From an uncultured Odoribacter sp. (GTDB taxonomy: Bacteria; Bacteroidota; Bacteroidia; Bacteroidales; Marinifilaceae), in assembly GCA_905193145.1 (NCBI GenBank), contig CAJJNP010000102.1:1-11648 (forward strand): DNA of 11,648 bases, given 5' to 3'. Positions 1 to 6,297 of this stretch are shown here, piece after piece. The position numbers and the translations under genes are program-made. The stretch's first letter is position 1, and every line of letters begins with the position of its first letter. The notes below the pieces were generated by a model. It had not been told where the DNA came from, did no database searches, and saw only the letters and a program-made list of their open reading frames with translations.

Positions 1-6
1 CGAAAT

Positions 7-38
7 TTTAAATATGTCAATGTTATTTTTTAACTTTG
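7..38 (+). promoter_or_regulatory. Candidate Bacteroides-type promoter of the TPR lipoprotein gene
   Basis: The -7 box TAACTTTG (31-38) matches the Bacteroidota consensus TAnnTTTG exactly. A TTTA at 7-10, 20 nt upstream, could serve as a weak -33 element (consensus TTTG). Transcription would start near 43-45, giving a leader of a little over 20 nt that holds a tiny GTCT-GAA-AGAC hairpin (49-59). The match is by eye and no start site is known. Confidence 0.6.
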
Positions 39-66
39 TCAAACAGTAGTCTGAAAGACAATATTT

Positions 67-819
67 ATGAGGTATCTTTTTTATGGCATCGCGTTTCTTT
101 TCTGTTTGTCTGCCTGTAATACGCAAGTAAAACAAGCAAACAAACGGGGTTTGGAGTATATGAAACAGCAACGGTATGAAAAAGCCATCACTGAATTCAA
201 TAATATTCTGGAAGCAGATCCGTTGTGGTTTCCAGCCTATTACAACCGGGCTATTTCGTATGCCAATTCCGGCCGCAATAAAGAGGCTTTGCGGGATTTA
301 AATTATGTATTGGCCAATTATCCGGACAATGCAGATGCCTATTTTAATCGAGGGATTGTATACGAGAATCTAGGTTCTTTCCCCAATGCTATCAAGGACT
401 ATACGGAAACGCTTCAATTAAGACCGGATTTTATACTGGCATACCACTACCGGGGAATTGCACGTTTTCGTATGCTCGACTTGGACGGCGCTCTGGAGGA
501 TTACAATCAAGCTCTGGAATTAGGGAAAAATGTCCTGATGGATGCAGCTACGGCAAAAGAATACGGACTCAATTCCAGCGCACTGTACTTCAACCGCGGT
601 GCCGTATTGCAGAAAAAAGGCAACCTGCAGGGAGCTATCCAAGATTATACACAAGCCATCAATATCGACCCGGCAAGTGCACAAAGTTACTTCAACCGGG
701 CCATTGCCCGCCTCTCCCTCTCTGTGCTGGAAGAGGCGAAAGCCGACTTGGAAATCGCCTCACGGCTGGGATTTACGCAAGCTAATGATGTGCTCCAAAA
801 GTATTTTGACAATCATTGA
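67..819 (+). CDS. TPR-repeat lipoprotein
   Basis: A 250-residue lipoprotein. It begins with a short hydrophobic signal peptide ending in the lipobox LSAC, so Cys17 would be the lipidated residue. The residues after Cys17 (NTQVKQ) lack the acidic run of the Bacteroidota surface-export signal, so a periplasm-facing anchor is more likely than surface exposure (inference). The rest is tetratricopeptide repeats at roughly 24-57, 58-91, 92-125, 126-152, 173-206 and 207-235. Typical TPR positions are visible, such as AYYNRAISY, AYFNRGIVY, ALYFNRGAV and SYFNRAIARL. TPR proteins are protein-protein scaffolds; nothing here names a partner. A looser stretch (153-172) interrupts repeats four and five. 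The start is supported by the signal peptide and the promoter just upstream. The stop lies only 4 bp from the stop of the convergent guanylyltransferase gene, leaving no room for a separate terminator. Confidence 0.9.
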   Translation: MRYLFYGIAFLFCLSACNTQVKQANKRGLEYMKQQRYEKAITEFNNILEADPLWFPAYYNRAISYANSGRNKEALRDLNYVLANYPDNADAYFNRGIVYENLGSFPNAIKDYTETLQLRPDFILAYHYRGIARFRMLDLDGALEDYNQALELGKNVLMDAATAKEYGLNSSALYFNRGAVLQKKGNLQGAIQDYTQAINIDPASAQSYFNRAIARLSLSVLEEAKADLEIASRLGFTQANDVLQKYFDNH

Positions 820-823
820 ACCG

Positions 824-1873
824 CTATTGCTGTGAAAACTCTTTGATTCGCTGTTCATCCGACTTGCGACATATCAACAAGACTCCATTTTCTTCGGCGA
901 TGATATAGTTTTCGAGTCCTTGCAATACCATCCTCCGCCCGGCCGGGACATGAACGATACATCCGCTACTTTCAATCATCTTCACTTCGTTGCCAACTAC
1001 GGCATTTTGCGCAGCATCTTTTGCAACATGCTCGTAAAGCGAACCCCACGTACCTAAATCCGACCAACCGAAAGAAGCCGGAAATATATATATATTCCGA
1101 GCGTGTTCCATGATGGCATAATCGATGGAGATGCTTTTACATTCCGGGAAATAGCGGTCGATTGCCTCCTGCTCTCCTATTGTAAAAAATAGATTTTCCA
1201 AACGGTCGAACAAGGCTGCCATTTCCGGCAAATAAGTACGAAAAGCCTTTTCCACGGTATGCACATTCCAAAGGAAAATACCGGCATTCCACAAATAATC
1301 ACCGGAGTGCAGATAGGATTGTGCTGTCGCCAAATCCGGTTTTTCCTTAAATGCCTCCACTTCATGAATTTCTTCCTGATAAACAGTTGTATTGGCTTTC
1401 ATCTGGATATATCCATAGCCGGTTTCCGGGCGTGTCGGCATCATACCTAAGGTCAAGATTCTCTCTTTGTCGGCCACAAATTTCAAACCTTTATCCACTA
1501 CACGCCGAAACTCTGCAACATCCAATACGATATGGTCAGATGGAGAAACTACCAAACAAGCATCCGGATCCTGCTTTTTGATTTTCCAGGTGACATAGGC
1601 AATACATGGAGCCGTATTACGCATGCAAGGCTCCAATAAGATGTTGGAATCTGGAATCTCCGGCAATTGCTGCTTTACCAACTCACGATAACGCACCGAA
1701 GTCACCACCCATATATTCCCGATGGGACAAATATCAGCGAAACGCTCAACTGTCAGTTGCAACAATGTTTTACCCGTTCCTAAAACATCCATAAATTGCT
1801 TAGGGCATTCGGGTGTACTCATCGGCCAAAAACGGCTTCCGACACCACCAGCCATAATAACCAAATGATTCAT
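824..1873 (-). CDS. manC: Mannose-1-phosphate guanylyltransferase, single-domain form
   Basis: Makes GDP-mannose from mannose-1-phosphate and GTP in the cytoplasm. GDP-mannose feeds mannosylated glycans and, through GDP-fucose, fucosylated surface polysaccharides. The 349 residues show the nucleotidyltransferase signature GGVGSRFWP (9-17) with PKQF (24-27), then EPCMRNTAP (81-89), PSDH (111-114, a likely metal-binding Asp113), GYGYI (152-156), KEKP (176-179), NAGIFLW (196-202), SIDYAIME (249-256) and FGWSDLGTW (268-276). The length fits a stand-alone pyrophosphorylase. The C-terminal cupin phosphomannose isomerase domain of the roughly 470-residue bifunctional enzymes is absent. It is the second gene of a minus-strand unit, 14 bp after the acyltransferase gene, with no promoter of its own in that gap. 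The symbol rests on family resemblance; rfbM is a synonym in use. Confidence 0.92.
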   Translation of the reverse strand: MNHLVIMAGGVGSRFWPMSTPECPKQFMDVLGTGKTLLQLTVERFADICPIGNIWVVTSVRYRELVKQQLPEIPDSNILLEPCMRNTAPCIAYVTWKIKKQDPDACLVVSPSDHIVLDVAEFRRVVDKGLKFVADKERILTLGMMPTRPETGYGYIQMKANTTVYQEEIHEVEAFKEKPDLATAQSYLHSGDYLWNAGIFLWNVHTVEKAFRTYLPEMAALFDRLENLFFTIGEQEAIDRYFPECKSISIDYAIMEHARNIYIFPASFGWSDLGTWGSLYEHVAKDAAQNAVVGNEVKMIESSGCIVHVPAGRRMVLQGLENYIIAEENGVLLICRKSDEQRIKEFSQQ

Positions 1874-1887
1874 AAGCGCCGTGTTAA

Positions 1888-2436
1888 TTAATCACCACAA
1901 GAAAAATTCTCCGGAAATTTCGGATTTGCATCCCGATAGGTTTCCATTATATACTTCAAATCCGCCTCTATATCATCAGTAGGATGGAAAAGAGGACCGA
2001 CTTCACAATACTTACCTTTATAATCTATTCGCCCTAAATATACAGGCACTCCTGCAGTCTGAGCAATGACAAGAAATCCTTTTTTCCATTTCTTACGTTT
2101 TTTACGACTACCTTCCGGTGTAATGCAAAGATACATAGAATCACGTCGTTTGAATTCGCTCACCATCTGCTCCACCAACTGGCTGTCCTTATTGCCTCTG
2201 TCGACAGGAATCACCCTCAAAGCCCGCAAGATAGCCCCCAACGGAAAAAAGAAAAATTCTTTTTTCATCAAAATAAACGAGGGAATCCCCTGACTCAAAA
2301 ATGACAGTTCTCCCCACACAAAATCCCAGTTCGATGTGTGCGGTACAGATATAATAACGGCTTTTTTCTCCTTTGGCAACTCTCCTTTATACTTCCATCC
2401 CCCCAGCCACATAATAAATCGTGCAATATATTTCAT
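1888..2436 (-). CDS. PlsC-like lysophospholipid acyltransferase family protein
   Basis: A 182-residue member of the glycerolipid acyltransferase superfamily, whose members move an acyl chain from acyl-ACP or acyl-CoA to a lysolipid or related acceptor at the inner membrane. The catalytic HX4D motif is present as HTSNWD (His33, Asp38). The second conserved block is TPEGSRKKRKKWKKG (106-120), containing the PEGS equivalent of the substrate-binding EGTR motif followed by a strongly basic stretch. An aromatic hydrophobic patch (about 60-78) may dip into the membrane. It is shorter than classical PlsC (about 240 residues), which is common for this subgroup. The acceptor cannot be told from sequence; phosphatidic acid synthesis and modification of another envelope lipid are both possible. 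It is the first gene of the unit with the guanylyltransferase. Confidence 0.85.
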   Translation of the reverse strand: MKYIARFIMWLGGWKYKGELPKEKKAVIISVPHTSNWDFVWGELSFLSQGIPSFILMKKEFFFFPLGAILRALRVIPVDRGNKDSQLVEQMVSEFKRRDSMYLCITPEGSRKKRKKWKKGFLVIAQTAGVPVYLGRIDYKGKYCEVGPLFHPTDDIEADLKYIMETYRDANPKFPENFSCGD

Positions 2437-2469
2437 AGTCCCCCTATTTACGTATCAATAAATCTGCAA

Positions 2470-2477
2470 CAAAAATA
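2470..2477 (-). promoter_or_regulatory. Candidate -7 box for the acyltransferase-manC unit
   Basis: Read on the minus strand this is TATTTTTG, an exact TAnnTTTG match, 33 bp upstream of the acyltransferase start. No clear TTTG -33 box lies at the expected distance, so the call rests on one element in AT-rich DNA. Confidence 0.4.
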
Positions 2478-2498
2478 AGATTTTTTTCTCAATAACCT

Positions 2499-2528
2499 TT
2501 TGTATCTTCAAAATATATAGTACTTTTG
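2499..2528 (+). promoter_or_regulatory. Promoter of the rplU-rpmA operon
   Basis: The best promoter in the window. It has a -33 box TTTG (2499-2502), an 18-nt spacer, and a -7 box TACTTTTG (2521-2528), an exact TAnnTTTG match. Transcription would begin near 2533, leaving about 70 nt of leader before rplU. The strong match fits the high expression expected of ribosomal protein genes. Confidence 0.75.
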
Positions 2529-2529
2529 C

Positions 2530-2582
2530 ACCACAAATTTTCCTTAGGGGTATAATAAGTGGTCGAAGACCCACCTCGTGGT
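2530..2582 (+). promoter_or_regulatory. rplU leader with alternative hairpins, possible autoregulatory element
   Basis: Four complementary blocks follow one another: ACCAC (2530-2534), GTGGT (2559-2563), CCAC (2571-2574) and GTGGT (2578-2582). The second and third can pair, with GAA as the loop, as GTGGTC/GACCCAC with one bulged C. Alternatively the third and fourth can pair as CCAC-CTC-GTGG. The first block could pair with either GTGGT if it is transcribed, which depends on the exact start site. Ribosomal protein leaders that bind their own product are well known, including one for L21 in Firmicutes; whether this is such an element is inference. Confidence 0.4.
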
Positions 2583-2605
2583 ATTAACACTAAAAACATT
2601 ATCAA

Positions 2606-2917
2606 ATGTACGCTATTGTAGAAATTGCAGGACAGCAGTTTAAAGTAGAAAAAGACCGTAAGGTTTATGTTCACAGACTTGCAGCAGAAGAAGGTGCTCA
2701 GGTAGAATTTGAAAACGTTCTCCTCGTTGACAACGACGGTCAGGTTAAAATCGGTACACCGAAAGTAGAAGGAGCTAAAGTTACCGCAAAAGTATTGGCA
2801 CACGTAAAAGCAGACAAAGTGATTATCTTCAAGAAGAAAAGAAGAAAAACTTACGAGAAGAAAAACGGTCACCGTCAGTGCATGACTCAGATTCAAATCG
2901 AATCTATCAACGCTTAA
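2606..2917 (+). CDS. rplU: 50S ribosomal protein L21
   Basis: A component of the large ribosomal subunit that binds 23S rRNA. The 103 residues match the usual bacterial length of about 100-105. The N-terminus MYAIVEIAGQQFKVE is the classical L21 start. The basic C-terminal block KKKRRKTYEKKNGHRQ (about 76-91), followed by TQIQIESI, is the family signature. It is the first gene of an operon with rpmA, which starts 35 bp downstream. The leader carries a strong Bacteroides-type promoter and possible alternative hairpins. No Shine-Dalgarno-like purine run precedes the ATG, only the AT-rich leader usual in this phylum. Confidence 0.98.
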   Translation: MYAIVEIAGQQFKVEKDRKVYVHRLAAEEGAQVEFENVLLVDNDGQVKIGTPKVEGAKVTAKVLAHVKADKVIIFKKKRRKTYEKKNGHRQCMTQIQIESINA

Positions 2918-2952
2918 TTTATTTTTGTAACCTCTAAAATTATTTATACGAT

Positions 2953-3213
2953 ATGGCACACAAGAAAGGTGTCGGTAGTTCTAAGAACGGCCGTGAATCA
3001 GAAAGCAAAAGATTGGGTATCAAAGTATTCGGTGGACAATTTGCTAAAGCAGGTAATATTATTGTACGCCAGAGAGGAACTGTTCACAACGCAGGTGAGA
3101 ATGTAGGTATGGGTAAAGACCACACTTTGTTCGCATTGGTTGATGGTACTGTTGTTTTCCGTAAAAGAAGAAACAACAAATCGTTCGTTTCAGTGGAAGC
3201 TGTTGCAGAATAA
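2953..3213 (+). CDS. rpmA: 50S ribosomal protein L27
   Basis: A large-subunit protein whose N-terminal tail reaches towards the peptidyl transferase centre. The 86 residues begin [16 protein letters not shown] and contain the conserved [20 protein letters not shown] and [11 protein letters not shown] blocks. The protein starts directly with the functional AHKKG tail and lacks the cleavable N-terminal extension found in Firmicutes L27, so no Prp-type processing is expected. It is cotranscribed with rplU and followed 24 bp later by a strong intrinsic terminator. Confidence 0.98.
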   Translation: MAHKKGVGSSKNGRESESKRLGIKVFGGQFAKAGNIIVRQRGTVHNAGENVGMGKDHTLFALVDGTVVFRKRRNNKSFVSVEAVAE

Positions 3214-3237
3214 GCTGAAAAAACAATGAAATATCAG

Positions 3238-3271
3238 ACTCCTGTATTCTGCTCGAATACAGGAGTTTTTT
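3238..3271 (+). terminator. Intrinsic terminator after rpmA
   Basis: A perfect 12-bp stem (ACTCCTGTATTC at 3238-3249 with its complement at 3255-3266) closes a 5-nt TGCTC loop and runs straight into six T residues (3266-3271). It lies between rpmA and serS, so it either ends the ribosomal protein transcript or throttles read-through into serS. Confidence 0.9.
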
Positions 3272-3293
3272 ATAATAACATATACACTACGCT

Positions 3294-4568
3294 ATGTTAA
3301 ATCTGAAATTTATCCAGGAAAACAAAGAAACTGTTATCGAACGTTTAGCTGTAAAAAACTTCGATGCACGTGAATCTGTAGAAAAAATCATTGAGCTTGA
3401 TAATTTGCGTAAATCTCTCCAACAGGAAGCAGAAAGCAAACAGGCACAAATGAATATCATTGCCAAACAGATTGGTCAACTGATGCAATCGGGACAAAAA
3501 GAAGCTGCAGAAAAAGCACGTCAGGAAACTTCTGACCTGAAGACATCTATAGCTGAATTGAACAACCGCCGCAATGATGTAGGTACTGAACTGACCGACA
3601 TCCTGCTACGTTTACCAAATATGCCTCACCCATCTGTTGCAAGAGGAAAATCGGATGCAGACAATGAAATTGTAAAGATTGTTGAAAACATACCGCAGAA
3701 ACATGAAAACGACCTACCACACTGGGATTTGGCAAAGAAGTATGACCTGATAGATTTCGAAACCGGCGTAAAAATCACAGGAGCAGGTTTCCCATTATAT
3801 AAAGGCTTAGGAGCCCGTCTGCAACGAGCATTGATTTATTTCTTCCTGGAAGAAAACATCAAAGTCGGCTATCAGGAAGTACAACCTCCATTGATGGTAA
3901 ATGCCGACTCAGGATACGGCACAGGACAATTACCGGATAAAGATGGCCAGATGTACTATGCCAATGAAGATAATCTCTATTTGATTCCGACAGCAGAAGT
4001 ACCTGTCACCAACATTTATCGTGACATGATTGTAGAAGGTGAAAAACTACCCATCAAAAACACTGCATATTCCGCTTGTTTCCGTCGTGAAGCCGGTTCT
4101 TATGGCAAAGATGTACGTGGACTGAATCGTCTACACCAATTCGACAAAGTGGAAATTGTCCAGATTACCCGCCCGGAATGGTCTTACGAAGCACTGGACG
4201 GTATGGTAAAGCATGTGGAAAGCCTACTTGTCAAATTAGGATTACCTTATCGCATTGTACGTCTCTGTGGTGGTGATATCAGTTTCACTTCAGCTTTGAC
4301 TTACGACTTTGAAGTATATTCAAAAGCTCAAGAAAAATGGCTGGAAGTCAGTTCAGTATCCAATTTTGAGGAATTTCAAGCCAATCGCCTGAAACTCCGT
4401 TTCAAAGATAAAGGAGACAAAAAAACAACTACTTGCCATACTCTTAACGGCAGCTCTTTAGCTTTGCCACGTATCGTAGCTGCATTATTGGAAAATTATC
4501 AATGTGCAGAAGGAATTAAATTACCAGAAGTACTTCAGGCATTCATGGGTACAGATATTATAAAATAA
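3294..4568 (+). CDS. serS: Seryl-tRNA synthetase
   Basis: Charges tRNA-Ser (and tRNA-Sec where present) with serine in two ATP-dependent steps; a cytoplasmic class II synthetase. The 424 residues match the family length. The N-terminal antiparallel coiled-coil arm that grips the tRNA spans about 28-105. In the catalytic domain TAEVPVTN (233-240) is the serine-binding TxE loop. Motif 2 is FRREAGSYGKDVRGLNRLHQF (263-283) and motif 3 is LNGSSLALPRIVAALLEN (384-401). All key elements look intact. The start MLNLKFIQEN is the normal N-terminus. The gene lies 80 bp after rpmA, beyond a strong terminator. I find no TAnnTTTG box in that gap, so it may depend on read-through or on an atypical promoter. 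Confidence 0.98.
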   Translation: MLNLKFIQENKETVIERLAVKNFDARESVEKIIELDNLRKSLQQEAESKQAQMNIIAKQIGQLMQSGQKEAAEKARQETSDLKTSIAELNNRRNDVGTELTDILLRLPNMPHPSVARGKSDADNEIVKIVENIPQKHENDLPHWDLAKKYDLIDFETGVKITGAGFPLYKGLGARLQRALIYFFLEENIKVGYQEVQPPLMVNADSGYGTGQLPDKDGQMYYANEDNLYLIPTAEVPVTNIYRDMIVEGEKLPIKNTAYSACFRREAGSYGKDVRGLNRLHQFDKVEIVQITRPEWSYEALDGMVKHVESLLVKLGLPYRIVRLCGGDISFTSALTYDFEVYSKAQEKWLEVSSVSNFEEFQANRLKLRFKDKGDKKTTTCHTLNGSSLALPRIVAALLENYQCAEGIKLPEVLQAFMGTDIIK

Positions 4569-4578
4569 CACAAAACAT

Positions 4579-4619
4579 AGATAGACAGATGGTATACCAT
4601 ATCATTTGTCTATCTTTTT
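4579..4619 (+). terminator. Intrinsic terminator after serS
   Basis: AGATAGACA (4579-4587) pairs perfectly with TGTCTATCT (4607-4615). The stem continues inward for eight more pairs, two of them G-U, to a 3-nt loop (4596-4598), giving about 17 bp. A run of five T (4615-4619) follows. It separates serS from the DUF4286-ruvC pair. Confidence 0.85.
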
Positions 4620-4643
4620 CATAGCCTCCCAATATAAAGCAGT

Positions 4644-4946
4644 ATGAGAATCATCTACAACACCAGTTTTATCATTGATGAAGCAATAGAACAAGAGTGG
4701 GTGGCATTTATGCGCCAACATTATATCTCACAATTGCGGAATCATAATCTTTGCGATGATGTCATCTTTACAAAAGTATCAATTGACCAACCGGAAGGCA
4801 AGACCTATTCCGTACAGATTGTATTTGCAAATAACGAACAACAAGATTATTTTTTAAATAACCACCTACCGGAAATAGAACAAAAAATCATCGCACAATA
4901 TGCAAATAGATATGTTTGCTTTAGCAGTGTGCTGACAGAAATCTAA
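4644..4946 (+). CDS. DUF4286 family protein of unknown function
   Basis: A 100-residue protein that I recognise as the Bacteroidota DUF4286 family, usually found just before ruvC. It has no signal peptide or membrane segment. The pattern is a beta strand (MRIIYNTSFII), a helix with the typical W-x-x-F-M-x-x-H (about residues 19-26), strands around 40-60 with YSVQIVF, then a long amphipathic helix (about 66-88) and a final strand. This order would suit a small alpha/beta, ferredoxin-like fold (inference). The stop is followed only 4 bp later by the ruvC start, so translation of the two is probably coupled. That makes a role near recombination or DNA repair possible but unproven. Confidence 0.85.
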   Translation: MRIIYNTSFIIDEAIEQEWVAFMRQHYISQLRNHNLCDDVIFTKVSIDQPEGKTYSVQIVFANNEQQDYFLNNHLPEIEQKIIAQYANRYVCFSSVLTEI

Positions 4947-4950
4947 ACAT

Positions 4951-5508
4951 ATGGAAAAACTGATTATGGGTATCGACCCAGGCACCAATTTTATGGGCTA
5001 TGCCATCATCAAAGTCAACGGCAAAAAACAGAAGCCAGAATTGGTTGTCTCCGGAGTCCTTGACATGGAGCAAATTTCTGACCCATATATCAAATTGCAG
5101 CGAATTTTTAAGCGGACACTACAGGTCATTGACAGTTACCAACCTGATGAGCTTGCCATTGAAGCTCAATTCTATGGAAAAAATGTCCAGTCCATGCTCA
5201 AACTCGGACGAGCACAAGGAGTGGCAATTGCAGCTGCTCTGCAACGAGATATTCCCATATTTGAGTATGCACCCCGAAAAATCAAAATGAGCGTTACCGG
5301 ATCCGGCACTGCCTCTAAAGAGCAAATAGCTTTATTGCTAAACAAGTTCATGACGATTACAACCTCTTCGTCCATGCTGGATGAAACCGATGCCATTGCT
5401 ATTGCTTATTGCCACTACCTACAAAGCAGTTCTCCCCTTGCGTCTGAAGGAAAAACATGTAAATCCTGGAGCGATTTTATTAAAAAAAATCCGGACAAAC
5501 TTGTATAA
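4951..5508 (+). CDS. ruvC: Holliday junction resolvase RuvC
   Basis: The endonuclease of the RuvABC system: a dimer that makes paired nicks across Holliday junctions during recombination and fork repair. The RNase H-like fold carries four acidic catalytic residues, all present: Asp9 in GIDPGT, Glu71 in AIEAQF, and Asp144 and Asp147 in MLDETDAIAIAYCH. The block APRKIKMSVTGSGTASKEQ (107-125) is the conserved basic region near the active site. The protein has 185 residues, slightly longer than the E. coli form because of a tail of about 25 residues ending SWSDFIKKNPDKLV, which I recall from other Bacteroidota homologues. An inner ATG (M6) exists, but MEKLIM fits the 4-bp spacing from DUF4286. 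It converges with cutC, with 39 bp between the stop codons. Confidence 0.97.
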   Translation: MEKLIMGIDPGTNFMGYAIIKVNGKKQKPELVVSGVLDMEQISDPYIKLQRIFKRTLQVIDSYQPDELAIEAQFYGKNVQSMLKLGRAQGVAIAAALQRDIPIFEYAPRKIKMSVTGSGTASKEQIALLLNKFMTITTSSSMLDETDAIAIAYCHYLQSSSPLASEGKTCKSWSDFIKKNPDKLV

Positions 5509-5518
5509 GCTGGCCCGG

Positions 5519-5548
5519 AAAAATATCAAGGTTGATTTTACCATCCTT
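5519..5548 (-). terminator. Possible weak terminator of the cutC unit
   Basis: On the minus strand, AAGGATG (5548-5542) can pair with CAACCTT (5534-5528) around one A-A mismatch. A run of five T (5523-5519) follows four bases later. The stem is short and imperfect, but it lies exactly between two convergent genes and begins within the cutC stop codon. Confidence 0.35.
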
Positions 5549-6297
5549 TATCGTAACAGACTACTGATGGCTGCAGAGGCCTTCTCTACACTTGTTACAT
5601 CACGTCCATATTCTGCCACTTGTACCGTTCCTCCCATCGACACTCTGGGATTGCGATACAACATACCTCCTTCAACGGACATACGGGCTGACAGATGAAA
5701 CTCATGAGCTCCGGTTTCTTTGGCTATCTTTGCAATATTACCAGCATTGATACCACATCCCGGCATAATAATCACATTATTCGCCTTTTCAACCAATTCC
5801 TTTAATAAAGGAATACCAGCCTCTGCAGAAGGCTGCTGTCCAGAAGTCAAAATGCGATGACATCCCAACTCCTCAATATCCTGTAAAGCAGCAAACGGAT
5901 CACAGCACATATCAAAAGCACGGTGGAATGTAACAGACATCTGTCCTGCAACATCCATCAATTCACGCATCATTTTTACATCAACGTTTCCTTCTGCGGT
6001 CAGACATCCTAATACAACTCCATCAACACCTATTCTACGAGCCATCTCAATATCACGCATCATCACCTCACACTCCAACTCGTTGTACAAGAAATCACCT
6101 CCACGAGGACGGATAATCACATGTACTCCAGATGGCATCAACTCTCTCACCAAACTCATTTCACCATAGGAAGGAGTAGTTCCTCCTTCCGGCATGCCAG
6201 CACATAATTCCACTCTATCAGCTCCAGCCTGCATTGCAGCTTTCACACTCTCAGCGGAATTGGCACATATTTCAATTTTAAAATCTTTCCGTTCCAT
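5548..6297 (-). CDS. cutC: CutC family protein
   Basis: A 249-residue TIM-barrel protein of the CutC family. The family was named for copper homeostasis, but its biochemical role remains unsettled and cytoplasmic location is usual. Recognisable blocks are ADRVELCA and GGTTPSYG (26-45), IIRPRGGDFLY (61-71), VLGCLTAEGNVD (95-106), VTFHRAFD (122-129), ILTSGQ (149-154), IIMPGCGINAGN (176-187) and EFHLSAR (199-205). All strand-end motifs of the barrel seem intact. Its ATG abuts the TAA of the fucosidase gene with no base between, so it is almost surely cotranslated with that gene and is the last gene of the four-gene minus-strand unit. The pairing could hint at sugar-related metabolism rather than copper, but that is only inference. 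Confidence 0.93.
   Translation of the reverse strand: MERKDFKIEICANSAESVKAAMQAGADRVELCAGMPEGGTTPSYGEMSLVRELMPSGVHVIIRPRGGDFLYNELECEVMMRDIEMARRIGVDGVVLGCLTAEGNVDVKMMRELMDVAGQMSVTFHRAFDMCCDPFAALQDIEELGCHRILTSGQQPSAEAGIPLLKELVEKANNVIIMPGCGINAGNIAKIAKETGAHEFHLSARMSVEGGMLYRNPRVSMGGTVQVAEYGRDVTSVEKASAAISSLLR

Noticed and set aside
1086..1094. AT dinucleotide run inside manC
   Set aside because: It is short and codes for ordinary residues (NIYIF) in a conserved region, so there is no sign of a phase-variable repeat.
2551..2556. TATAAT in the rplU leader, and another at 3271-3276 before serS
   Set aside because: Bacteroidota housekeeping sigma factors use TAnnTTTG, and neither copy has a suitable -33 partner. 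The first lies inside the predicted rplU transcript; the second overlaps the T run of a terminator.
2489..2959. A 156-codon open frame antisense to rplU
   Set aside because: It mirrors the rplU coding sequence, its composition (rich in F, V, C, Y) is typical of a shadow frame, and it matches no protein family that I recognise.
5482..5489. Run of eight A near the 3' end of ruvC
   Set aside because: Slippage would change only the last dozen or so residues, beyond all catalytic positions, so a switching role is unlikely.
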